Shown here: one piece after another, positions 42,601-54,000 of the stretch | Layout: each line of letters opens with the position of its first letter | Numbering within the stretch: position 1 is the stretch's first letter | Source: Pseudomonadota bacterium | GTDB lineage: Bacteria; Pseudomonadota; Gammaproteobacteria; Steroidobacterales; Steroidobacteraceae | Length of the DNA stretch: 57,947 nt | Direction: 5' to 3' | Assembly (NCBI GenBank): GCA_025356075.1 | Contig: JANXUT010000006.1 | Location: 1-57,947, forward strand | Made by a program: the position numbers and the translations under genes | Notes under the pieces: generated by a model | Databases searched by the model: none | The model's input: the letters and a program-made list of their open reading frames with translations, nothing else | What the model was told of the DNA's origin: nothing

Positions 42601-43007
42601 CGCTGCGTGCGCTGACCGCGCACGCCCGGGAGATGTACGGCATCGACATCCGCTTCCGGAGCCGCGTCACGCCACGCGTGACCCTCGATGCCGCGGCAAC
42701 CGGCCACCTCTACCGGATCGCGCAGGAATCACTCACCAATACCGCGCGCCACGCGCGCGCGAAGCTCGTGACGGTCCAGTTCACCGTGCGCGGCCCGCGC
42801 GTGACGCTAGCCGTGACGGACGATGGCCGCGGCATCGCGGGCGCGGCGGCGGGCACCGGCATGGGGCTCAAGATCATGCGCTACCGGGCCCACATGCTGG
42901 GCGGGGAACTCACCATCGAGCCTGCGACGGCCGGGACCGGCACGCGGATCGCCTGCACGCTCCTGCAGCCGGACCCGGATGCCCCAGGCGCCGGGTCGCG
43001 CACGTGA
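39636..43007 (+). CDS. Multi-PAS sensor histidine kinase, NarX/UhpB (HisKA_3) type
   Basis: 1123-residue soluble kinase with no membrane segment. About seven PAS-like modules follow one another (roughly 15-130, 155-280, 285-410, 412-535, 540-650, 655-775, 785-895), several ending in the usual DITxxKxAE-type linker (LHDITSLKLAEERL; STDITDRRALERE). The dimerisation domain has the phospho-His in RRIGSDLHDGLGQEL and the ATPase has the N box in ESLTNTARHA and G boxes DDGRGI and GTGMGLKIMRYRA. It is followed by a LuxR-type regulator gene, its likely partner. The ligands are unknown. Confidence 0.92.
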   Translation: MSARPEFHASTGVPLPPAPGFDAVLDSVAEGVLLLRRACDGCVTDWASRRFEAASGLERESLIGRPAGFLALESPDGAPIPSAAFFLGPASAVRATFATPAGARDGEVSWRALDDQPDTVVLTVTRLAPVPAPTLAARSHDETARTRAALAADQARDHLRLAAEGVRTGFFEYDVAADTVEVSNECYVMRGFAPPVGREPIGGAYLRQPHPEDEAALREGFEQLIAGPLNEWDAEFRVPAHPGDWIWVHQRARVLERDLAGRASRIVGILLDVDRRKRAERGLAESEARYRTVVAISPGFVHESAPGVDGRLMLRWASEGFTRILGWTMEEVNARGGVASLVHAEQRAESEARGASALGGAPRRGETRLLAKSGEWVWFAATAFPLPEPETGRVISIMGTLHDITSLKLAEERLRASEERFRVAADAVSGIIYERDVASGIFSASGAIGEVLGFGPEAVRAHLDWWVERIHPDDVERFIGERLRNDDERRIVSSRYRLRHADGHYVDVLDRAVRVRDEQGEIIRVIGCALDVSREGRAERLLSEAEALAHVGSWELDLRRQELTWSDEAHRIHGTSRATFKPTVDLVLSFYAAESAPTIRAAVRRAVQTGEGFDLELEIVTARGERRWIRTNGRAEHVDGRAVRLYGAFQDIEALKRSELRIQEQSDWLRLAMDAAQVLAWRWHPSDDRLVVEYRSPSFDVDIPIAATLAEDLEDTDPADRASVRAALERTARSGEPAEREFRVKDASGRMRWLATRIIQGTADGEAVVIGATYEVTARRASEDALRSSEAVLRSVSENSPDYIVVADADLNVLFVNRGRPGKSPIAVVGRPFASATTLEPVEMERRLRNVLATGRPVRFESRGLSADGSAVLFENRVGPVEQGGKITGVIVYSTDITDRRALEREILEISNREQRRIGSDLHDGLGQELTGIALMLRGLTSAVERGTSLAVADLEEVVALVNGAIDTTRTLARGLSPVALEGGGLVYALRALTAHAREMYGIDIRFRSRVTPRVTLDAAATGHLYRIAQESLTNTARHARAKLVTVQFTVRGPRVTLAVTDDGRGIAGAAAGTGMGLKIMRYRAHMLGGELTIEPATAGTGTRIACTLLQPDPDAPGAGSRT

Positions 43008-43082
43008 CGGCCTGGGCCAGACATCACGCGGCCGGGCGACCGGGTCGATACAGGGATAGGATTCAGATAAGGGGGAGATGAC

Positions 43083-43793
43083 ATGCAAAGCGCAACCTCG
43101 GTTCGAAAAGACTCCACCGGCACGATGCCGCGCGCCCGCCACCGGGTGCTCATCGTCGACGACCATCCGATCGTCCGGCAGGGGCTCAGGCGCCTCATCG
43201 ACCAGGAGGAGGATCTCGCCGTCTGCGGCGAGGCGGAAAGCACGCGCGAGGCGAAGGCCGCCATCCGCGAGCTCAAGCCAGAAGCCATCATCGTCGACAT
43301 CTCGCTCAAGCAGGGCGACGGGATCGAGCTCGTCAAGGATGCGCGGGCGCACTACCCGAGCCTGCCGATCCTGGTGTTGTCGATGCACGACGAGACGATC
43401 TACGCCGAGCGGATGCTGTCGGCCGGTGCCAACGGCTACATCATGAAGCAGGCGGCGAGCGACCAGTTCCTCGTGGCTCTCAGGCGCGTACTCGAGGGCG
43501 GTATCTACGTCAGCGAGGTGGTCGGCAACAGCATGATCCAGAAGTTCGCCTCGGGCGGCGCGTACATTTCGGCCAACCCGATCGACCGGCTGTCGAATCG
43601 CGAACTGCAGATCCTGCACATGATCGGTCGCGGGCTGTCGACGCGGCAGGCGGCGGAGGCCCTCAACCTCTCGGTCAAGACGGTCGAATCGCACCGGCAG
43701 CGGATCAAGCGCAAGTTGAACCTCGCGACCGGCTCGCAGCTCGTCCAATATGCTGTGAACTGGTTCTCAGGTCGCGAAGCCGGAGCTGCCTGA
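43083..43793 (+). CDS. NarL/FixJ-type response regulator
   Basis: 236 residues; GGGGGAG five bases before the ATG. Receiver with VLIVDDHPIV, phosphoacceptor Asp in AIIVDISLKQGDG, LSMHDE and IMKQAA; LuxR-type helix-turn-helix LSNRELQILHMIGRGLSTRQ and LSVKTVESHRQRIKRKL. About 75 bases after the seven-PAS kinase. The receiver resembles that of the regulator at 25435, suggesting common ancestry. Confidence 0.94.
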   Translation: MQSATSVRKDSTGTMPRARHRVLIVDDHPIVRQGLRRLIDQEEDLAVCGEAESTREAKAAIRELKPEAIIVDISLKQGDGIELVKDARAHYPSLPILVLSMHDETIYAERMLSAGANGYIMKQAASDQFLVALRRVLEGGIYVSEVVGNSMIQKFASGGAYISANPIDRLSNRELQILHMIGRGLSTRQAAEALNLSVKTVESHRQRIKRKLNLATGSQLVQYAVNWFSGREAGAA

Positions 43794-43817
43794 GGGCCCT
43801 GCGATCCGCAGCTCCTT

Positions 43818-43832
43818 GTAAGGAAATCCCTG
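43818..43832 (+). promoter_or_regulatory. Motif shared with the site before the seven-PAS kinase
   Basis: GTAAGGAAATCCCTG aligns with TAGGGGAATCCCCG at 39583-39596 as TARGGRAATCCCYG. A CCCCG/CGGGG hairpin (43843-43860) follows, which may end the regulator transcript. Confidence 0.35.
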
Positions 43833-43922
43833 CTCTCGCCGGCCCCGCATCAAGTCGGGGTGCCGCGCGGACGATAAAAGGGACGCGGGGGAAGGCCTCG
43901 CGTCCAGCGTTTTCGCGGTCTT

Positions 43923-46647
<2,725 letters not shown>

Positions 46648-46658
<11 letters not shown>

Positions 46659-47823
46659 TGGCAACCGACTGCTCGTCGTCGACGACCAGCCCGACATCCT
46701 CGACTTCGTGGGCCAGGTTGCCGAGGCGATCGGCTTCAAAGTGCGTCTCGCCAACAACGCGCAGGAGTTTCGCGAGGCGCTCCACGAGTTCAAGCCAACG
46801 CTGCTGATCCTCGACCTGCAGATGCCGCAGACGGACGGCGTCGAGCTCATCCGCGAGCTTGGCAACCTGGGCACCCGCGCCGCGGTCCTGATCTCGAGCG
46901 GCATGGACCAGCGGGTGCTGGTGAGTGCCGAGCAGCTCGGCGTCGCGCACGGCCTCAAGATGGCCGGGATCCTGCAAAAGCCGATCATGCTCGCCGACCT
47001 CGAGGCGGTGTTGACGCAATACCTGCAGGTGCCGCGGGCGCCGACCGCGGATGAGCTCAGGCGCGCGATCGATCGCGCCCAGCTTGTCGTCCACTACCAG
47101 CCGAAGTGCCGGCTGCGCAATGGCGAATGGCAGGTCGTCGGCGTCGAGGCGCTGATCCGCTGGCAGCACCCGGAGGCCGGCCTCATCTATCCCGATGCCT
47201 TCATTCCACTCGCCGAATCGACCGGCGTGATCGCCGCACTCACCGATTTCGTGCTGCAGGAAGGCATCCGGCAGCTCGGCACGTGGCGCGGCCAGGGCGT
47301 CGACCTCGACCTCTCGGTCAACCTCTCGCCGCACCTCGTGCGCGAGCTCGACTTTCCGGACCGCCTCGCGGAGCTCATGCGGGCGCACGCGCTCGACAAC
47401 TCCCGCCTGACGCTCGAGATCACCGAGACCGCCGCGCTCGAGGACCCGGCGCGGACGCGCGACATCCTGACGCGGCTCAGGGTCAAAAACTTCGGCCTGT
47501 CGCTCGATGACTTCGGCACTGGCTACTCATCGCTGACCCAGCTCTACCGCATGCCGTTCAACGAGCTGAAGGTGGACAAGTCGCTGGGACTTGAGCTGCA
47601 CCAGAGCCGCGAGGCGCGCACGATCGTCCGCTCGCTGGTCGATCTCGCCCACAACCTCGGCCTCAAGGTCTGCACCGAGGGTGTCGAGACCGCGGCGGCG
47701 CTCCAGTTCCTCGAGGTCGCCGGCTCCGACTTCGTGCAGGGGTACTACCTCGGCCGGCCGGTCCCCGCCGAGGCGATTCCAGGGGCCGTGCACGGCCAGC
47801 CCAAGCTCGCGGCGGTCGGCTAG
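46648..47823 (+). CDS. REC-EAL c-di-GMP phosphodiesterase response regulator
   Basis: 391 residues. The receiver (about 5-125) is complete: LLVVDDQPD, Asp in LLILDLQMPQTDG, Ser in LISSGMD, Lys in ILQKPI. The EAL domain (about 140-385) keeps the residues needed to hydrolyse c-di-GMP: VGVEALIRW, SVNLSP, LEITET, LDDFGTGYSS, LKVDKS, CTEGVE and QGYYLGRP. Translation starts inside the kinase gene. The kinase may phosphorylate its receiver; the overlap supports that but does not prove it. Confidence 0.95.
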
Positions 47824-47889
47824 ACCCACCCTTAAACCTTTCGGTCCGCCGCCGCCTCCAATCCCGGTACGATCCGGTTGGAGGCTGGC

Positions 47890-48471
47890 ATGCGTGCGAG
47901 CGCACAGGTCGTCGATTTCCCGGACGCGGCGACGCGGGACGCCGCCGCCGAGGCGACGACGATCGCCTCGGCCGCCCGTGGGGACCGGCGCGCGTTCGAG
48001 GACCTCTACCGCCGCCACGTCGGCCGGGTGAACCGGCTGTGCCTGAGGCTCACCGGTCAGCGTGAGCTCGCCGAGGATTGCGTCCAGGACGCCTTCGTCA
48101 GCGCCTGGCGCGCCCTGCCGCGCTTCGAGACCCGCAGCAGCTTCTCGACCTGGCTGCACCGCATCGCCGTGAACGCGGTGTTGGCGCGCCGGCGGGGGCT
48201 CGCGCAGAGCTTCGAGATCAGCGTCGATGCGGACATCACTACGCTCGACCGGCGCGTCAACGTCGATACGCCGGCGCTCGACCTCGAGGCCGCGATCGGC
48301 GCCCTGCCGGACGGCGCGCGCCACGTGCTGGTGCTCGTCGGACTCTATGGATTCAGCCACGAGGAAGCCGCGCGCGAGCTTGGCATCGCGGTCGGCACCA
48401 GCAAGGCACAGCTCCACCGGGCCCGCCAGCTCCTGTCCGCGCGCCTCGGTCTCGTTGAGGAGGCATCATGA
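47890..48471 (+). CDS. ECF RNA polymerase sigma factor
   Basis: 193 residues from the ATG at 47890 (GGAGG five bases before). Sigma region 2 shows DLYRRHVGRVNRLCLRLTGQ, ELAEDCVQDAFVSAWRALPRF and SSFSTWLHRIAVN; region 4 shows LPDGARHVLVLVGLYGFSHEEAARELGI and GTSKAQLHRARQLL. Translationally coupled with the next gene (ATGA). Its regulon may include this operon. Confidence 0.94.
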   Translation: MRASAQVVDFPDAATRDAAAEATTIASAARGDRRAFEDLYRRHVGRVNRLCLRLTGQRELAEDCVQDAFVSAWRALPRFETRSSFSTWLHRIAVNAVLARRRGLAQSFEISVDADITTLDRRVNVDTPALDLEAAIGALPDGARHVLVLVGLYGFSHEEAARELGIAVGTSKAQLHRARQLLSARLGLVEEAS

Positions 48472-49043
48472 CCGCCGAGAACCCGTCCCCCGTCGGAAGC
48501 CTGGATGCGCACCTCGCGGCGCTACCGGCCGAGGCGGAACCGTCCCGCGACCTCTGGCCCGGGATCCTCGCGGAGATTTCCGCCGAGCCCCGCGGGCAAG
48601 GCGCCTCGCGCGTGCGCTGGCCGTTTGCGCTCGCGGCAGGGGTAGCGGTCGCCATCGCCGCCGGCTACGTCGGCTGGCTGGGCGGCCGCTCGGCACCGAC
48701 CGAGGTTGCTGCCGCGAGTGGTCCCGTGCCGAGTCGCTCTGAGGCGCAGCGGCTGGTCGGCTTCGCCGCGCCGTCCGGCACCGACTATCTCGCCACGCGC
48801 GCCAGCCTCGAGCGCACCTACAGCGAGCACCTGCAGATGCTTGAGCCGAGGACCCGCGCGCGCATCGAGCGCGACCTCGACACGATCCGCAATGCCAACG
48901 CCGATATCCAGCGCGCGCTCGCAGCCGATCCGCAGAGCCCGGTACTCAACCGGCTGCTCGAGAGCATCTGGCAACAGGAATTCAATCTTTACGCAACCGT
49001 GGCGCGGATCAAGGATCCCGCCGCCCAGAGGACACGCACATGA
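48468..49043 (+). CDS. Probable membrane anti-sigma factor
   Basis: 191 residues, one transmembrane helix (WPFALAAGVAVAIAAGYVGWLGG) near 47-69, a short cytosolic N-terminus with the SRDLWPGILAEI segment seen in anti-sigma proteins of this operon type, and a helical C-terminal part outside the membrane. There is no His-Cys-Cys zinc motif. Function is inferred from its coupling to the sigma gene and from topology. It overlaps the next gene by four bases. Confidence 0.7.
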   Translation: MTAENPSPVGSLDAHLAALPAEAEPSRDLWPGILAEISAEPRGQGASRVRWPFALAAGVAVAIAAGYVGWLGGRSAPTEVAAASGPVPSRSEAQRLVGFAAPSGTDYLATRASLERTYSEHLQMLEPRTRARIERDLDTIRNANADIQRALAADPQSPVLNRLLESIWQQEFNLYATVARIKDPAAQRTRT

Positions 49044-49981
49044 ATTGCACTTCCAGCCGCTTGCCGTTCAAGGCCCTCGCCGCTCTCGCGATCGGGCTAG
49101 CGCTCACCCTGACAGCAGGTGCGGCGATCGCCGCGCGCCGCGCGGTCGATGAGCACCGCGCGGTCGACGCCCAGGGTCAGATCGAGATCGTCGTCGTCAG
49201 CGGCGTCGTCCACGTGACCGGCTGGGACAAGGCCGAGCTCGGCGTGACGGGCAGCATCGGCGACAACGTCGAGAAGCTCGAGATCACGACCGCCGGCAAC
49301 CGCACGACGTTGCGCGTCGTGCAGCACGAGAACCACATCACGCACTGGGACTGGGGCGGCAATAGCGGCGATGCGGAGCTCGTCGTGCACGTGCCGCGCG
49401 CGAACAGCCTGAGCGCGACGCTCGTCAGCACCGACCTGTACGTCGCCGACGTGCAGGGCAACCAGGAGATCCACTCCGTCAGCGGCGACCTTCGCATCGC
49501 CGCCAGCCGCGAAGTGCGCCTCGGGACGGTGAGTGGCGATGTGCGCCTGATAGCTGGCAACGATACGAAGCTCATCGAGGTTGGCACCGTCAGTGGCGAC
49601 ATCCAGATCGCGGGCGGCGGCGGGGATGTGAGCGTGAACACCGTCAGTGGCGACAGCGTGGTGTCGGTCGGGACCGTGAGCCGCCTGCGGGCGAAGTCGG
49701 TGTCGGGTGACTTCAACCTCACGGCGGGCCTCAGCGCCGACGGTCGTTTCGAAGCCGAAGCGGTCAGCGGTGACGTGCAGATCACCTTCAACGGCAGCGT
49801 CCCGCCCGCCGAGTTCGACGTGCAGTCCTTCAGTGGCGACGTCACGACCTGCTTCGGCCAGAAGCCGGTCCAGGAGCACTACGGGCCGGGATCGCGCCTG
49901 TCCTACAAGGAAGGTGCCGGGACCGCCCGCGTGAAGGTCGATACCAAGAGCGGGGACGTGAGTATCTGCAGCAAACACTGA
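49040..49981 (+). CDS. DUF4097-type exported beta-repeat protein
   Basis: 313 residues with a signal peptide (LAALAIGLALTLTAGAAIAA). The body is a parallel beta structure with a repeated SGD motif: HSVSGDLRI, GTVSGDVRL, GTVSGDIQI, NTVSGDSVV, KSVSGDFNL, EAVSGDVQI and QSFSGDVTT. Relatives are annotated as putative adhesins or envelope-stress proteins. Third gene of the sigma/anti-sigma operon. A GGGCGG/CCGCCC hairpin downstream (50001-50018) could end transcription. Confidence 0.88.
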   Translation: MNCTSSRLPFKALAALAIGLALTLTAGAAIAARRAVDEHRAVDAQGQIEIVVVSGVVHVTGWDKAELGVTGSIGDNVEKLEITTAGNRTTLRVVQHENHITHWDWGGNSGDAELVVHVPRANSLSATLVSTDLYVADVQGNQEIHSVSGDLRIAASREVRLGTVSGDVRLIAGNDTKLIEVGTVSGDIQIAGGGGDVSVNTVSGDSVVSVGTVSRLRAKSVSGDFNLTAGLSADGRFEAEAVSGDVQITFNGSVPPAEFDVQSFSGDVTTCFGQKPVQEHYGPGSRLSYKEGAGTARVKVDTKSGDVSICSKH

Positions 49982-50054
49982 ATCCGGCCGGCGACCCGCA
50001 GGGCGGGGTGCTCCGCCCTTACGCGGCGACGCGTCCGCCCTCAAGTACCGGCGC

Positions 50055-50100
50055 GGGCGGCCGATTAATGAGGACGTAAGCCTCAATCGGTTGCCCGCCC
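50055..50100 (+). promoter_or_regulatory. Long hairpin abutting the start of the REC-GGDEF gene
   Basis: Three stacked helices pair GGGCGG (50055-50060) with CCGCCC (50095-50100), CCGATT (50061-50066) with AATCGG (50085-50090), and GAGG (50070-50073) with CCTC (50081-50084), with a bulge of AAT and an ACGTAAG loop. The GTG start follows at once, and no Shine-Dalgarno stands at the usual distance. It could be a terminator-like element or a translation control structure. It matches no riboswitch class known to me. Confidence 0.45.
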
Positions 50101-51078
50101 GTGAGTGCAATTAGCGCCGCTCTTCCAGAGGCTCAGGCCCCCGCGCCCGAGCCTCGTTGCGTATTGCTGGCCGAGGACGACCCGGTCGCCCGGCTGATGA
50201 CGGCGCGGCTGCTCAAGAAGGCCGGCTACGAGGTCGTCGCCGTCGCCGACGGTGGTGCCGCGCTCGAGGCGCTCAGGGCACGCTTCTTCCCGGTCCTGCT
50301 GACCGACTGGGAGATGCCGGTACTGGACGGCCTCGGCGTCGTCTCGGCGGTGCGAAGCGGCGAGTGGCCGGGCTACGTGTTCACGATCCTGCTCACCGGG
50401 CGCGATTCGCGCGAGTCGGTCCTCGCCGGGCTCGAGGCAGGTGCCGATGACTACCTGACGAAGCCGGTCGACGAGGCGGAGCTCCTCGCGCGCATGAAGA
50501 CGGGCTGGCGGATCGCCGAGCTCGAGCGGAGCCTTCGGGCCGCCCAGCAGGAGGCGCTGCGGCTGTCACTGACCGACGCACTCACCGGCACCAGCAACCG
50601 CCGCGAGCTCATCGAGCGACTGCCCTCGGAAGTCGAGCGGGCCCGTCGCTACCGGCACCCGCTCTCGGTGCTCATGTGCGACATCGATCACTTCAAGCGG
50701 GTCAACGACACCCATGGCCATCCCGCCGGCGATGCGGTGCTGCGGTCGTTCGCTTCGCTCCTTGGAAGCGCTCTACGCAGCGGCGTTGACTGGGTGGCGC
50801 GCTACGGCGGCGAGGAGTTCGTGATCGTGCTGCCGGAGACCGACCTCGCGGGCGCCTGCACGGTCGCTGAAAAGCTCAGGGCCGCGGCGGCGGCGCTCGT
50901 CGTGACGCACGGCGAGGCGCGGATTTCGCTGACCGCGAGCTTCGGCGTCGCGAGCGTCGGCAAAGACTGGCCGGAGGCCGGGATTCCGGATGCCTTGCTC
51001 GCGCAGGCCGACGTCTGCCTCTACCAGAGCAAGCAGGCGGGGCGCGATCGGGTGACCTCCGGCGAGCTCGTAGGCTGA
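50101..51078 (+). CDS. REC-GGDEF diguanylate cyclase response regulator
   Basis: 325 residues starting at GTG. Receiver complete: VLLAEDDPVA, Asp in LLTDWEMPVLDG, Thr in LLTGRDS, Lys in YLTKPVDE. GGDEF domain from about 155, with RYGGEEFVIVLPETD. The position of the I-site reads SGVD instead of RxxD, so product inhibition is not expected, unlike the cyclase at 257-1651. Convergent with the hybrid kinase gene. The kinase that phosphorylates it is unknown. Confidence 0.94.
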   Translation: MSAISAALPEAQAPAPEPRCVLLAEDDPVARLMTARLLKKAGYEVVAVADGGAALEALRARFFPVLLTDWEMPVLDGLGVVSAVRSGEWPGYVFTILLTGRDSRESVLAGLEAGADDYLTKPVDEAELLARMKTGWRIAELERSLRAAQQEALRLSLTDALTGTSNRRELIERLPSEVERARRYRHPLSVLMCDIDHFKRVNDTHGHPAGDAVLRSFASLLGSALRSGVDWVARYGGEEFVIVLPETDLAGACTVAEKLRAAAAALVVTHGEARISLTASFGVASVGKDWPEAGIPDALLAQADVCLYQSKQAGRDRVTSGELVG

Positions 51079-51082
51079 CGCG

Positions 51083-54000
51083 CTAGGCGAGCGAGGCGCG
51101 CCGCGCGCCGATGAACTCGGCCGCAATCCGGTAATCCTTTTCCAGCGCCTGGCTCAAGTCCCGGCAATCCGCGAGGTTACCTGCCGCGGCCGCCTGCTCG
51201 AGCACGAGGGCGCGCGATGCAAGCGCGCGGGCGCGCAGGTTGGCGCTCGCGCCCTTGAGCGAGTGGGCGTAACGGCGCACGGCCGGCAGGTCCCCGGCGC
51301 CGAGCGCCTCCTGCAGTGCCGCGAGCGTGGTGTCGCCGCTTGCGATGAACACATCGATGAGCTCGCACTGGAACCCGGTGTCGCCGTCGGTGAGCTCATT
51401 GAGCGCGGCGAAATCGACCGGTTCGTCGGCGGGCGGCTGCTCGTTCGCAGCCGCCACGGTAGCCGGCGCCGGATCCCGAGAGCGGGCGGCCCACCGCTCG
51501 ACGCACGCCGCGAGAGCCGCAGGTTCGAGCGGCTTCGACAGGAAATCGTCCATGCCGGCCGCGAGGCACGCCTCGCGGTCGCCCGAGAGCGCATTCGCCG
51601 TGAGCGCAATGATCGGCACGCGCCGGCCGGCTGGCTCGTGGCGGCGGATCTCGCGCGTTGCACCGAAGCCGTCGAGCACCGGCATCTGGCAATCCATCAG
51701 CACGAGGTCCCACTTGGCGCCCGTGACTTCCGCGATCGCCTCGACTCCGTTGGCGGCGATGCCGACGATGCAGCCGAGGCGCGTGAGCTGGTGTTCCGCC
51801 ACCCGCCGGTTCACGGCGTTGTCCTCCACGAGCAGCACGCGCCACACCGGATGCTCGCCGGTTGCCTCGACGCTTTCGGGGCCAACCCCCCCCGGCGCGT
51901 CCTGCAGGCGCTCGAGGCAGGCGGCGAGCTGCAGGCTTCTCACCGGCTTCGTCAACACCGCGTGGATCCCGGCCGGCGGGCGCGTCGGCGCATCGCCGAG
52001 CCGCCCGAGCAGCACGATGGACGGTGTCGCTGGCATGGCGCGGCAACGGGCGGCGACGGCGATCGGATCGGCACCCTCGAGGCGCGCATCCACCATGACG
52101 ACGACCGGCGTGCCCGCGGGGAGCGCGCCGAGCGTGCGCTCGAGGATTTCCGGGGTCGCGCAGGATTCGGCCACGTGGCCGAGGCTCTCGAGCTGGCGCG
52201 CGAGGAAGCGCCCGGCGGTCGAATTCGACTCGAGCACGAGCACCTTGAGGCCGGTCGGATGGACGGTTGCCGCAGCGCTCACCTCGAAGCGCGAGGTAAA
52301 CCAGAAGCGCGAGCCGGCCCCCGGCGTGCTGCTGACACCCACCTCGCCGCCCATCAGCGCCGCGAGCCGCTTGACGATCGAGAGGCCAAGCCCCGAGCCG
52401 CCGAAGTGCCGGGTCGTGGACGGATCGACCTGCGAGAACTGCTGGAACAGGCGATCGAGCCGGTCGGCGGCGATGCCGATGCCGGTGTCGGCGACCGTGA
52501 ATCGCAGCACCGCCTCGCTTCCCACCAGCGCGACGAGTTCCGCCTCGACGGTCACCTCGCCGCGCGCGGTGAACTTGGTGGCATTGCCGAGCAGGTTGAC
52601 GAGGCACTGGCGGAGCCTCCCCGGGTCGCCACGCAGTCGCGCCGGGATGTCGGCGCCGACGTGGGCGGCGACCTCGAGGTCCTTGCTGAGTGCGGTCATC
52701 GCGACGGCGCCGAGCGCATCATCGACGACGGCCCTCACGTCGAGGTCGATGTGCTCGAGGTCCATCTTGCCGGCCTCCACCTTCGACACGTCGAGGATGT
52801 CATTGATGAGCGCGAGCAGCGACTCGCCGCTCGAGCGCAGTATCTCGACGCACTCGCGCTGCCCGTCGGAGAGCGGTGAATCAAGCAGCACGTGCGACAT
52901 GCCGATCACGCCGTTGATGGGCGTCCTGATTTCGTGGCTCATGTTGGCGAGGAACTGGCTCTTAGCGAGGTTGGCCTCCTCGGCCGCGGTGCGTGCGCGC
53001 TCGAGGTCCGCCGCCTGCTGACGCCGGTCAGTGACGAGCTGCAGCGATCCCGACAGGATGATCGAGTCGGCGTTCGCGTCGCGGTTGGCCTGGGCACGCG
53101 AGCGGATCCACTGCCACGCATGGGCCGAGTCGAGCACGCGAAATTCGATGTCGTAGGCGACGCCCCGCTCGAGGTGCGCGGCGAGCGCCTCGGCCCTGAG
53201 CGCACGGTCCTCCGGGTGCACCAGGCCCTCGAACGCATCGACCGAATCGACGAAGCTCGCCGGTGGGTAGCCGAGGAGTTCCGCGACGCGCGGCGCGAAC
53301 CAGATGCGCTGGCGGGTCACGTCGTGCTCGAACAGGCCGTCGCTCGTGCCGCGCACTGCGCGGGCGAGGCGCGCCTCGGCGTCGCGCAGCGCGATTTCCG
53401 CCTGCTTGCGCTCGGTGATGTCCATCAGGGAACCCACGATGCGTCGCGCCGACGGGCCATCGCCGACGACGACGCGTCCGGCGCTCGTCACCCAGCGAGT
53501 GGTGCGATCGACCCGCTGAATGCGGTATTCGACGCGGTAGCCGCCGCCGGAGACGACGGCCGTCGTGAATGCGTTGATGAGGATCTCGAGGTCCTCGGGA
53601 TGCACCAGCGCGAGCCACTGGTCCTGGTGCATCACGTCGGCGGACGGGTTAAGGCCCTGCAGCTGGAAGAACTGGCCCGAGCCGCGCAGCAGGTGGTCGT
53701 CGAGGTCGAGATCGAATACCCCGATGCCGCCGGCCGACTGGGCGGCTTCGAGGAGCTCGCGCGATCTCAGCAGCTGCTGCTCGGCGCTGCGCCGGTCGCG
53801 CACCTCGGTCTGGAGGGCCAGGTTGCCGTCCTTCAGCTGCGCGGTCGAGGCGGTCAGCGCGCGCTCGCGCTGCTGCACGGAGGCGACGAGCTCGTTGAAG
53901 CCGCCGATGATCTCGCCCACCTCATCGCGTGATTCGGCGGCGATCGAGACTGGCGTTGCGGCGTCCTCGCGGAAATGCCGCATCGCCGTCGCGACGGCCC

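Noticed and set aside
50001-50018. GGGCGG/CCGCCC hairpin as a firm rho-independent terminator
   Set aside because: The stem is only six pairs and no T tract follows, so I mention it only as a possibility.
49982-50100. c-di-GMP riboswitch (GEMM) before the REC-GGDEF gene
   Set aside because: The conserved GEMM core and receptor sequences are not visible; only an unclassified hairpin is present.
51263-53021. Long plus-strand frames of 538 and 564 codons
   Set aside because: Both are antisense to the hybrid kinase/Hpt gene and have Arg/Ala-rich or His/Glu-rich low-complexity translations typical of shadow frames.
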